Assembly (NCBI GenBank): GCA_022316685.1
Contig: JAKJHU010000039.1
Coordinates: 7,435,808 to 7,499,807 of the forward strand
Reading direction: 5' to 3'
Origin: Progne subis subis
Lineage: Eukaryota; Chordata; Aves; Passeriformes; Hirundinidae
DNA length: 64,000 bases
A program made the translations under genes and the position numbers. This document shows positions 13,305 to 25,300 of this stretch, piece by piece (within the stretch, counting starts at the first letter, position 1; each line of letters begins with the position of its first letter). Under the pieces are notes generated by a model. It had not been told where the DNA came from. It saw only the letters and a program-made list of their open reading frames with translations, and ran no database searches.

Positions 13305-14225
13305 TGCTTTTGCAGTTGCACCACATCAGGAGAGGTACTGATTCCAAGATGAACCTGCTTCTGGCCACTGCCAAGCTGTCAGCAACAGTGGTAGCACTTC
13401 TTGGATGATGTATTTTAAGAAGGGGAAAAAAAGAGTTATTGGGCAGAAGCAAATCACTAGCCAGATAACAGAGAATATGTGAGAGGAAAACTCTGCAGAC
13501 ACCAAGGCCAGTGAAGAGGGAGGGGCAAGAGATGCTCCAGGCACTGGGTGCAGAGACTCCCCTGTAGCCCGTGAGGAAGACCATGGTGAAGCAGCTGTCA
13601 CCCTGCAGCCCATGGACATCCAAGGTGGAGCAGAGATCCACCTGCATGGTCCATGGAGGACCTCATGCAGGACAGGTGACTCTGTGGGAAGCCCATGCTG
13701 GAGGAAGCTCCTGGCAGGACCTGTGGTGCCATGGAGAACCCACACTGGAACAGTTTATTCCTGATGGACTACACCACATGGAAAGGACCTCCACTGGAGC
13801 AATTCACAAAAAGCTGCAGCCTGTGGAAAGGACTCACTTCAGAGAAGTTTGTGGATGACTGCCTGTCTCCTGCTGGAGCAGGTGAAGAGTGTGCAGTCCT
13901 CTCCCTTACGAAGAAAGTGCAATAGAGACAACACGTGATGAACTGACTAGAGCTCTCATTTGCAGTCATCCTATGTGTCTGCTGGGGAGAAGGTAGAGAA
14001 TTCAGGAGTGAAGCTGACCCGAGGAAGAAGGGAAGGATGAATGAAAAGTGCTTCGAGATTTGGGTCTATTTCTCATCATCTTATGCTGATTTGTTTGGTA
14101 ATAAATTAACTTTGGCAAGTTCTGCCTGTGACTGTAACCAGTGAGCAAACTTCTCCCCAGTCCTTTTCTTGAGCCACAGGCCTTCCATTATATCTTCTCT
14201 CCCATTTCATGTTCATATATAACTT
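13305..14225 (+). mobile_element. ERV/LTR-derived avian repeat
   Basis: This stretch resembles a repeat widespread in bird genomes that I associate with endogenous retroviruses. A GC-richer part (13570-13870) is made of degenerate modules in which ccatgga or gtggaaaggac alternates with cactggagca. It is followed by 'gagacaac-cgtgatgaactgac' near 13925-13945, 'gaaggtagagaattcaggag' near 13989-14008, and an aataaatt segment near 14100. The long overlapping open frames on both strands come from this GC-rich modular sequence and not from a gene. No pol or env was seen. Element type and ends are uncertain. Confidence 0.5.
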
Positions 14226-15107
14226 GGCAGGCTATTTCCTCATACCATTTTGTTGACCCTTAGCTGTCTCTGTGTCCCAAGAGGCCCAAGTAAGTCCTTA
14301 ATGAGAGTGGACAGCTCTGCCACACTCTCGCAGCGCCCATGCAGAGATCCTTCCAAAGCAGTAGAGGCACAAGGGTAAGGTGTCATTTCCAGAAGTCATT
14401 CTGAGCGCGGGATTTTATCTTGGGAACGTAACACTTGAGAATTATTTGTGTTGCCTACAAATAACACTGCATTACTCAAAAGCAAAGCAAATCAAAGCAG
14501 AGATCAAAGCCTGCAATAACTGCAAGGTCTGCTCCAGGTGCAGAACATGAACAGGTTCCAGAGTTGCACATAGCAATAAACAGAACAGCAGCAGCTACCA
14601 AACACTGACCAGCACCAGCCCGGGCAGGGACATCACAGTCTGATAAGCAGCACCAATGCACTATGGAGTAAAGAGATCTCTGTTTTCCCAGGGAGAGCAG
14701 ATAGCAACATGAAGAACAAACATTTGAGTGAGTCACTTCCTGTGTTAGTGACATGCAAACCAATGGTCTAAAGGTTCAATGCTGACACAGTTCAGGGTGT
14801 GACTTTTCCCAACAGCAAATCACAGAATGAGTTTGGAGTTCACTTAAGAGGCAAAGACTGCTGTCTGAATGCTGCTGGCTCCTCCAGGCCCAGCACAAGA
14901 ATGTGCTGCATCCAGAACTTGGGTTCAGCAGGTGCATTTTCACTGATCCTTAACCATAACTATTAACTCATGTGGTTTTCAGTTCTAAGGATTGCATTTT
15001 ATCTGCCACAGTTCTTTATTTTTTCCATACCAATGACAGTAAGGTTAAGTAAAGAAATTCATATACTCAAAGAAAAAGAGCTTCATGTTGCTTGTGCGTT
15101 TGCATTC

Positions 15108-15183
15108 TCAAGGCATGATTAGCAACCGGTTAGAAGAGTTCCAATCAAGGTATGATTAGCAACCGGTTAGAAGAGTTCCAATC
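15108..15183. repeat. Two-copy tandem duplication, 37-bp period
   Basis: The unit begins tcaagg(c/t)atgattagca and contains aaccggttagaagagttcca. Two copies lie head to tail and differ at one base over the shared length. The sharp identity points to a recent duplication. Confidence 0.95.
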
Positions 15184-18100
15184 TGACTATTCAAATTATG
15201 TCCAATTGGTATCTTGCCTTCTGGTGACTGTAGTTCTTGAAAACTAAACAGAAAATAAAGAACAACCCTATTGCTGACCATTTTGTTTTAAAGAAGCTGA
15301 TATAATCTCATGTCAAAGCACAAAATTCCCTCTAGGAGCCCCTGTACATAAATCTTTTTATCTTTATCTGAGAAACCAATAGTAGTGAAGTACTAGAAAT
15401 CTTACTGAAAAAAAAATAACTGGAATAGAATGAAACTTCAAGTTACTGCATATTAAAGCTCAGGTGCAATAATTCAGCAAGGTATTAAAAACTTTCCTGA
15501 CACTTGGTATCACCTAAGTGTAAGGCAAAGTGTTTTGCAGAGATTATATATCTTATGGCATTCAACTTCAGCTCCTCAGCTAAAATGCTAACTTTAATAA
15601 ATGATCATCCTGGGATGGCACTATTATCTGATGTGAAAGACTGACCAAGAACTGAGACATCCCATTCCTCAAGGAACATTCTGTATCCACTGTTTTCAAC
15701 TATTCACTTGCAAATACATTTTTCAGTTGCTTCCCTAAATTGCAGAAATAGTATCACAAATGAGGGGTCATGAGGCTCTGCTGAGTCTCGTCACCTCTCT
15801 GAAGCACCAGGACCAACACAACCCCAGGGTGCCAAGCATGCCAGGTCATATGGCTGTACTTTTCTGGCGGAAGAAGGAAAGATACATTCCCCATTTTATT
15901 TCTGACCATATATTGTTTTATTTCCTTTCACATGCCAGTCACATTTACGAGCAAATAAAGCATCCCCAGCTTTGCCCTGACCCATCTGCCTTTATTAAAA
16001 ATGCAACCTGGCTTACATTTTTTGCTGCGCTAAACAAATTCTTATTGCTTCCTGGCATGAGGTCATTCCAGGCCAATACTGGTACACCATCTCTCTTCCT
16101 TCCTGTCACCTGCTACTGCAGATTGATACTTAGGATTCTATAGACAGGCTCTGATGGGGAATAATACGTAACTTGTCTGAGTCATATTCTTTGTGAAAAT
16201 GGTAGACCTTTTCAGACAGTGGAAAGCAATCCATTGCAACAGCAAAGACCTTGTTGAAACATCTTAAAACACGATTACCTTCTTTGAAAAACATATTGTT
16301 AAAAATCTACAAATGGAAGTATTTTCAATAAATTACTCTAGAGCATGATGTTTTCCATGTTCATGAGCAGTAAGCCCTAAATAATTAATAGGCATTTTAT
16401 CAGCAGCTTAATTTTGTTTTAATGAAGATGCATATCCCATCAGGGTAACGAAACCAACAATTCACTGAGACAGTGACTGTAATTTCCCATACTAGCCCTA
16501 CAGGGAAGAAAGCATCAAACAGCTCTGTTGTTTCTTTCTCTAGAGGAATAACTTTCTGGATGCATTACTAATAGACAAGGAAAACTGCTTTACAAAAAGA
16601 GGTTTATTTGCACTATCAAGAAATTAAGACAAAAGTGATGCAGCACTGTCTGTGTTAATAAGAAATGCATTTTTTTAAAAAAGTGCTAACAAGCTGCAAC
16701 TCACAGGCTTTCTAAAAGTTTAGGCATTATAAAAGAGATGCCAGTAGTGCTGGCACTCATGAACAAATGTGGGGTTGATTTTCAAAGACAAGGTGTATTT
16801 TCCCAGCCTTTGAACACTTGTTTTAAAAACGAACTCCAAAATAGCCATTGGGCCCCATTATCCTGCAGAGGGAACTGTGGAGTGCCAACCCAAAACCTCC
16901 ATTTGACTCCATCTCAAATGTAGTTAATTAGAGGCCACAAGGTACCACAGACAAAAACCCGTTTACATGGAAATTCTTCCTCTAAAATGAGACATGTAGA
17001 CTTCCCAATTCAGCAAATAAGTCAGTGTGGAAATTCATCCTTGCCTGTCTGACCAGCTATAGACTCACATCACCTTCAAATGCCTACTGCTGAGCAGGAG
17101 AGTATTCAGGCTCCTGAACTTAACACTTTTAAGAGAAAAAGTATTTGCAACATTTACACAGTGGACAAACATTCCAAAATTACATCTACCAAATGTGGGT
17201 TTGCTAAATAAGATAGTTTCTCACCCCGTTTACTCTTCCTAAATATGCAGCAAAACTGGGCTTTAAAAATATATTCTAGCATTCCTTCCATGATTATTTG
17301 GGGGAAAAAAATTGTCCCTAGAAGTAAAAAGTACTTATAAGCATCATTAGAAAGTCATAAGCTAACTTTTCAGAAAAAATAACCAGAAGTTTGTATTTTT
17401 AATACAGACCTTGTTTAGTAACAGGAAGCATACATGGCGTAGGCAAGTGTAGGGAGGAGTCTCCTGCCTTTCTCTCAAAGAAACAAGAAAACCTCTGGAC
17501 CACAGGAAATAACAAATTTTAGACAAACCCAGTGGTATGAGGGAAAACACTTCAAATAAATCTGTAAGCCCTCAAAACAATGTTAAAGGACAGCAGATGT
17601 TCTTCCCCCCACTAGCTTGTTCAGACCCACACACTCCTTTAGAAAAAGTCCCTTATTTGCATTGATTAAAGTGGGCATTCAGATCCAGAATCATACAAAC
17701 GGAGAAACTGAGACAAATAGGTGCATAAGGAAGGACAGGCTGTGCCCATCCTCTTCTTGCTGAAAAACACCCGACCCTCTCTGAATACACAAAAATAATG
17801 GAAAAATACAGACCTTTGAATATACTTTTTCTTCAGATTTTAATATCTTTATAATGTAAAACACAGCCTCCAAAACCAAAAAAAGTCAAGTCTTAAATTT
17901 TAGACTTAAATTTTAATTTTGGGAATTAATTTTTTCTTTTGCTCCTTTATATGGCTGACAAACCAGTGCCTTGGCTGAAATGCTGCCAAAATAAAATGTA
18001 ATCATCATTCTAACTCCTGCCATTATAAGCCAATTCTGAAATTAAACCAGCAATTCAGATTCATCTTATGGTCAACTGTTCTTAAGCAAGAAGCTTTCCC

Positions 18101-18370
18101 CCCAGCCATCTCCACCAGAAAGCATTTCTGTTAAATAAAAATGGCAACAATATAGGCCCAGAGATGACCATGAGGAAATAAAATTACATGTGGGTATCAA
18201 AATCCAAATGCAAAACCCCAGAGCTTTATTTCAAATTTGTAAGTATCTAAAATGCCAGGTATTAAGAATTTGATAATTTTATTCATAGCCTCATTAGGTA
18301 AAATCAGGTAAAAGCAATCAGTAAGGCTGGGAACAAGGATCAAAACCAGCCCAGTCTAAGTCATTAAACA

Positions 18371-18410
18371 AAAAAAAAAAACCAAAACAAAACAAACAAA
18401 CAAACAAAAA

Positions 18411-18445
<35 letters not shown>
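18371..18445. repeat. A-rich tract with (AAAC)n and 33-bp poly-A
   Basis: A-rich simple sequence: a short poly-A, then aaac units, then 33 A at 18413-18445. No retroposon body was recognised on either side. Confidence 0.9.
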
Positions 18446-18448
<3 letters not shown>

Positions 18449-19133
18449 TAGCTGTGATGAGGGTGATTAGGACTATGTTCTTTACTTCCTCCACAAGCAA
18501 TACAGCTTTATTAGAAGTGATGAACATTCCATGACAGTCCCGAGCAAAGACTAAGCCAGGTGACTGAAGATCTCTCCTAAGTTCATGAGCTATGGATTTG
18601 AATCTTCTTAACCAAAGCTGGGTGTAGAACAAGTTTCTTGTGTCGTGGACAATTACTGAAAACCAAGTAGGAAAATAAGCATGGAGATCCTATCCCCACC
18701 TGCATCTGGAAGGACAAGAGTAGTTCCTGTGGCTCGGGTAGTTGGGTACTGAGCTCATGTGTCAGTGTGAGGACTGGGGATGTTCTGAAAGAAGCTTTGC
18801 ACATAACTACCAAAATCCCAAAACGTAAATTGGCACACAGCAGTTGGTCAAAGTGAAACCCACACTTATTATGGGAAAGATGTTAAAGGGGGTTTCACCT
18901 GCTGAACTGGATCTAAGTGAGTCCAAACTGTTTGAACTAAGTTCAGAATTACAGGAGCTGTTTTGTTAATACACTGAAATAACCTGCTTCTGCCACTTCT
19001 CCTCTGCATTAATATTAATTCATAACCACGATCACCAATCAGAGCAACTAAAACAGGTTGTAGTTTGAACTCTAATTGAATTAGACAAAAGCTAACCTGC
19101 AAACTACTTTTTTCTCATAACTTCAAATAACTT

Positions 19134-19152
19134 TTGTTGTTGTTGTTGTTGT
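19134..19152. repeat. (GTT)n microsatellite
   Basis: About six perfect GTT units. Confidence 0.9.
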
Positions 19153-20189
19153 GAGGATCTAGCACCTAAGTACTGCACAAACCATAGTCTCAAAGGCTGA
19201 ACAATTCATTAGCTTAACATGCCAGTAAAAAGTTTACAGTAAAATACTTCACTAGCACAAACAATTCTATACCTCCTTTCAGTTTCAATTCTGAAAAGCC
19301 AAGAAATGCACTGTGTTAAGACACAGCCCGTAGGCTCCTCACCCAAGAAACTGCAGGAATTGGATGCAAACACAAGAACTGTGGTCACTGTACAAAGGGT
19401 CATTTTGTGAACACAAAACTAAGTCTGACAGCAATGCAAAAGGATCTTGGGAGTCTTGAGAATCTTGCTGTTAACCTACTCAGGAGGTAAACTGGGACTG
19501 ACAATTGCCTCTGTCCCTGTTTGGTCTCATGCCTCCCTCTTTCTCTTTCCTCCTCTGTGGGATTTTCCAGTATGTAACTGAACTCACAGCACTACAGACT
19601 TCAGGAATTCTGTGCTGGTAACCCACGAGCACAGTAACTTTCCCTTGCTGGTGAGCAAAGGGCATCTACCCATTCAGCTTGGAAAAGCCAGGCCCTCTTG
19701 CTAGGATTAGCATTTCTAGAAAAAAAACGTATTAGTACACTAGGAAATATCAATTAGAATAAACTGAAATATTGGAGCTGAAAAGAGCAAACAGCACTGT
19801 GTGTCAAAGTCTGTAAGTCATATTTATAAACTACAGTTAAATATCACCACCTCCTGCTAAAATCTCCAACCGATCCAACCAACCTCCCCACCCAACAACT
19901 TGCATCAATGATTTATGAATACAACACCAACTGTAGCATGTTGACTGGAATTCATTACTATGCACTTAACAGTGTACTGTATAATTAAAAAAAATACAAT
20001 TATGTGTTTCTATAACATTAAGAAGCAAAAACTTTGCCAGTGGCCCTTCATTTATTTTGCAGGAGAAGGTCTGGGAAACAGTTTTACACTCAAGAAACTG
20101 AGGGAAATAAAGCAAATACATTCTCAATTTAAATTTGAGTTGACTGTCGGTATCCTTAAACACAGGAATGTCCTACCAATTCTGTACAA

Positions 20190-20224
20190 TTATATATATA
20201 TGTCTTTGTGTGTATATATATATT
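20190..20224. repeat. AT/GT-rich simple repeat
   Basis: Two short (TA)n runs separated by tgtctttgtgtg. Confidence 0.85.
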
Positions 20225-21779
20225 TAAAATTACTGACAATTTGCAAACAATAAATCAACTACATTGTGTAATCCTTCCACAAAACTGTTAACTAAATATG
20301 AATTTTCAGACTGGCACAGAAACTATGCTTAATCATTATAAGATAATTTCTTCATAAAGGTATTCAAAATAATTCTGCAGCTGAAAGATTCAACAGAGCA
20401 AAACCACAGTACTTAATTAAAAGGGGGGGAAGGTAAAATGGAGTAAAAATAAAAGGAAACTTGAAAGCAAATTTCATCCTTCAACTTACCCAAGAAATAA
20501 TGAGAAAGAAACAAAAGGGGAGATGAACAACCACCTGTCTGAATACTGATTCAGTTCACCCAGCCTCAACAGGAACTGGGTGTCAGACATTCAAAAACCT
20601 TTTAACAGAATGAAAACTACAAGTACTAACATTCATTCATCACGGCCTTTTGCTAAAAAACAGTCAGAAATCCCAGGTTTTCTACAGAAATGTAAGATTA
20701 TACTAGCAAAAAACACCACAGGATTATTTACAGACATGTATATCAACAATTAAGCTATGTAAAGCAAAGGTAATACACAGAGACAAAACTTAATTTAAAA
20801 AAATGTTATCAATAAAGTATGAAAGGGCAGAACAGTAAGCCACCTTTAATTTTTGTTAAATATATCACACAACTGAAAGGAACTGAGTATTTTGTCAATT
20901 CTACAGACTACGATAATATGCTACTGAAAAAGCTGACCACTGATATGAGATTTCATGAGGAAGAGTGCAAGGAAGGAGGTTCAGAGATTCACCTGAAGCA
21001 AAAGAATCAACTGTCTTGGACTATACAATTTACATATTTAGAAAATTACCTAAGCCTGAAATTCAACTCATCACTTGTGTCTAGATTTTTTCATATTAAA
21101 CTCTGGATAAGAATATTACTTAAACATTCTTAATGCAAATGTATACCAATTTTTTATGTTGTATAAATACAATAAGAAAAAACTACACCCAAAATCTAAG
21201 TTCTTGGAATACAGAGAAAACCTTCATCCCTCAAAGGTCAACAGCAGAACTCCCCAGCATGGTTAAATTCACTCTGTGGTAGGGTTACGATGTATGTTTA
21301 AGATACTTGTCTGTGTAGATGGAAAAGCCTAAATGTCAACTCAAAGATCTAATTGTAAATGAAACCTCATTCCCTGAAGGCATGATCTTTCACTTCCACA
21401 CAGCAACACAAAAATAAAGATCACAGGCAATGAAAAAATAAACCAGAAGGCCACGCAGTTTGAAGACTAAATATATCTTTACTCCAAAAACATATCTTTA
21501 TATTCAATTTCCAAGTTGCTGCAATGTAGTAGGAATATGCAGTCATAAATTTAATTTATCTTGATCATTTGCATTCCTTGGCAAACTGAGCTCAGGAAAA
21601 ACATGGGTTTTCATTAAAGACCTCTGTTACCCTGTCTACTGTCTGGGTTCATTATAATGTAAAACAGTCAAGAAATAAGCCCCAGGGTCACGTAAATCCA
21701 TTCTCCACTAAACTATGAATTGCCTCACGATCGAACTTTATCCGATAATGAATGAATTTGCCCGTCATCCATCACAAGA

Positions 21780-22328
21780 ACTCTTCAGAGTACATGTGGA
21801 ATTTTTTAATTTTCTTTTAAGATGAACACACAAAAGTACAGCAGTTACAGAACTGATTTTGCTTCTTAAAATCTTGTTGAACTTATGGCCAGTTAGATAG
21901 CTAACCATGTAAAAAACTGAACAAAAACTGAAGGAAATTAGAGTATTGAAAATTTAAATTTTTAAGCAGGATTTATGTCTTGGCATACCTCTCATCATTC
22001 TCCTTGCATGGAGAGGCTGTTTTTCATTCTTGACCTTAAAATAGGGCACACGTAAAAGATGCAATTAATCCCTTCTTGCTTGATAATATTACAATTCAGC
22101 AGTTAAATACTGCCTATCATCATTTGCATACTTGAATCCTTTCAGACATATCCAAACAATGATGGGAAAAAACAGTAATTATCACAATCATAATTTAACC
22201 TCTGGTAAATTATTTCCTAAAGAAGTTCTTAGAACTAACATATGGCCTCCATGTAATTAGGTAGCAGGACTCTTCTGCATTGGCTGCATCAAAGATCACT
22301 TTTTTGCTAAGTTTGAATGGTAAAGGCT
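21780..22328 (-). other. NUBPL: NUBPL 3' UTR, far end not resolved
   Basis: This is non-coding sequence after the NUBPL stop. No canonical AATAAA is seen on the minus strand close by. ATTAAA variants lie at 21805-21810 and 21550-21555. A canonical AATAAA (plus-strand tttatt) lies at 20051-20056, which would imply a UTR of about 2.3 kb. The end given here is the nearest variant signal and is a guess. Confidence 0.3.
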
Positions 22329-22391
22329 TCAAGCAGGAGGTACTGGTAGTCTTCTTAATATTTCCATAGCTATCTTTAGATAGGCTTTGGC
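22329..22391 (-). CDS. NUBPL: NUBPL terminal coding exon (exon 11 equivalent) with stop
   Basis: After the acceptor ctgtttttgcag the minus strand reads AKAYLKIAMEILRRLPVPPA and then TGA at 22331-22329. Human NUBPL ends [20 protein letters not shown], so this is the C-terminal amphipathic helix and the protein end. At 63 bp it brings the five exons to 447 bp, or 148 residues plus stop. That is the same length as human residues 172-319. The stop fixes the downstream end of the coding region. Sequence beyond it on the minus strand is 3' UTR. Confidence 0.95.
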   Translation of the reverse strand, partial: AKAYLKIAMEILRRLPVPPA

Positions 22392-25300
22392 CTGCAAAAA
22401 CAGAAACATACATTGAGCACTTCGTTTTCTATAAAAAGGAATATTTCACAACTAATTAGGTACTTGTTCTTTTACACACAAAGAGAAAAATCAAAGATGT
22501 TTAAATAAATGGGTTAAATTTCGCCTGTGTTCAGGAAAAACAATGCATTAATACAGACAATAAGCACAAGCACTACATAAAAAAATTGGTGGGGGAGTTT
22601 AACGGAACAATTTGTCTTTAACAACAAGCAGAGTCAATAGTCTTCTGGAAGAGAAGTGATGAGGAAGACAAACTCTTTAGTCCCACAGGTACTTTTAATT
22701 ATAAACTTCCCTCATCCTGACAACCAGGATGCACCATGCACAGGATACAGAATCAGAGAAAACAATAGCATTCAAAAAAAAAAAAATTCAAGACAATTAA
22801 TCCATTACAGACTACACTATCAGTATGGAACTTCCTATTCAGACATTTAAAGTATTTAAAAAAAGAGACACCTTTCCAATAGACTAAAGTAGGTATTGGA
22901 AAGAACTAATTCTACAACACCAGAATACACACAGTTAAAGCTCTTTCATACCAACCTGAGGCACATCTGGTCAGACACCTTGAGCTAAAGGGCACAATAC
23001 CACAGAACTGCAGGACTATGGAGAGCAACCCCAGTAAGCATACTTATGTTAACATCTCTAAAAACCATGACAAAGCTAGGACCATGATCGGTCCACCATC
23101 AATTATTAACAACTGTAATGTCAAGAGACTTATATAAAAACACTGCATAAAGTCCAACACAGAACAAACACCAAAATTAAACCAAATTACTCCTGTACCA
23201 AGCTCAACAACTTGTAGTCAAAAGAGAACATCTTTTAAAAATATCAAAGATAGATATAAGAATGTTTAATTACAATAATATTTTTGTGTGTATGTATATA
23301 CACACTGCACGTTGATCCAGAGGTTGATTACGTCCATTGTTAAAAATCTACACCTTAATTATAATTTGAATTTGTCATACTTCAGTTTCCAGCCGGTATA
23401 TCACATTCCGTGTCTATCTAGTACACAGCAAAGTCCCCTGAGCTTGCTCTTCTGCTCCTACTGTGTCTGATCCTGACAAACCTACTCGATCTTCTCCAGT
23501 AAGTCTGCATACAGAGACCACACTGAGAACCTTTCCTGTTTCCCACAAATCTCCACAATAATCCCTACCACACTCATTTCTCCTGTCTCCTGCAGGACGG
23601 CTCTAACCATGAATTAGTTCTTGTATCCCTGATGAGCCTTTAAAACAACAAACTGACACGTGCCAGAGGCCAGAGCTTGGGGGGCAAGAAGAGAAGGTCT
23701 GTCTGTCACACCAGGACAAACAGCACTCGCTGTCACAAAGGTGAACAAGCTGTCAGCATTTTGCAAGGCCATGCACTGCTCACGTCTCTTCCTTTTTAGG
23801 GATTGCCTCTGGCTTGTAGGGTTTTCTATTCTGTCACCCCCACCCTCTACACCTCATAGTCTCCATGCTCACATTGCCTTAAAACTAAAGCCATAAAATT
23901 TTCTGAGTTTTTAAGGAATGCAGACAGCAAGACAGAATTGTCTTCCCTCACATACATGACTTCATGGCAAGTATGATAGAATGAATTTAGAATTTAAATT
24001 ACAATAATGAATTTTAAACTTCTGTGGCTACAGTTGCAGTGCAATTAGGTAACAGCCTGTGCGCAACACTCAACTCACTCAGCTATTAATGGTCTTCATG
24101 GTCCAGCTACCCCACAACTAACCACTTCCCTGGACAAGATAATGGACTCACTTGAAGTAAGGTGACTGACTGAAGTCAAGCTACCTTTGCAGTTAAGCAA
24201 TTGACTAATTGGTGTAGAAGCACTCCATGTGGGAATTTCAAACTATCTGGAACAGTCCCATGGGCAGCTCCCACTTTTCACAGATCAATTTGTGCATTTT
24301 AATGAGACAAGTAACCACCTGCCCCTTTCTAAAGGCTGCCCAGGCTGTTTGCCTGCTCCAGAGTTAACCAAACTGTACACAGAATAATAAATTCACTATA
24401 AACAGACTCGACTGCTTCTACAAATGTTACCTTATGTCAAGAGCTAATAAACTTAAGATACTTTTCCCACAAAATGCTGTTAATGAGTGTGAGAGCAATA
24501 CTACCCCAAGGTACACTGTCCCTCATCTATCAAGCAGCTGATCACCACTTTGTGAAAGGAGGTTCCTGGTCCAGCCAAAATGCCAGCATTACCTAAATGG
24601 TGTTTTCAGTAACAGATCTTGCCTGCTGAGCTTCAGGGCTTTTGTTTTCCTGGAACACTACTTTGTCTATTAAACAGACAAGTATCTCATATGTGTCCTT
24701 AGAGAACTCTACCAGTCACCTGGCTTTGGCAAAAATCAACTGTTTGGAGCCTTGCTTTCCTGTTTTTGAACAACTTATTTAGCTGTAAGTCCATCACTAT
24801 ACACTACATACCTGAAAGCTCTACACAGAATTTTGGTGACTATCAGTATGCGCTACATAAAAACAACCCTATGTATATTGAAAAGTTTTTTACCTACTCG
24901 TGATCTTTTCAATGTGGCATCTGTAGACAGAGAGCACAGCTCAGTTCAGCTGTTTAATCATTACTAAGCAAAAGAAGTTGGGTTGCAACTGAAAAGAGAC
25001 ATGAGTTTACTATTTCCTTTACAGGTGGAAAACCAGCAGAGAAAGAGTAAAGGATGAGCTCTTATTCATCATTTTTTTTTTTTTTAATAGGATAAAAGCA
25101 AACTTCTCAGGTGAGTTACTCCCTTAATGTTTGAAAGCTCTAAATGAACGGTTTATAGACTTTCTGAAAACCATTTTTTTTTGCTGATGGACAACTTTAT
25201 ATTTAACAACAACCTGTCAGTTATCATTCTTCCCACTTCATGATGAAGAAGGAAGCGAGGAAGACAGAATGTACAGGAAGACAGAATGCCCTAAAACCAG

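Larger units (their letters stand above)
14226..21779. other. Intergenic or distal 3' UTR, no gene seen
   Basis: Contains a 37-bp tandem duplication at 15108-15183, an A-rich tract at 18371-18445, a GTT microsatellite at 19134-19152 and an AT-rich tract at 20190-20224. A minus-strand AATAAA at 20051-20056 could serve NUBPL if its 3' UTR is long. I saw no credible coding sequence. Confidence 0.5.

Noticed and set aside
13264..13858. Overlapping 95-139-codon open frames on both strands
   Set aside because: They sit inside a GC-richer ERV-derived modular repeat. The frames on opposite strands are mirror effects of composition, with no domain or splice support.
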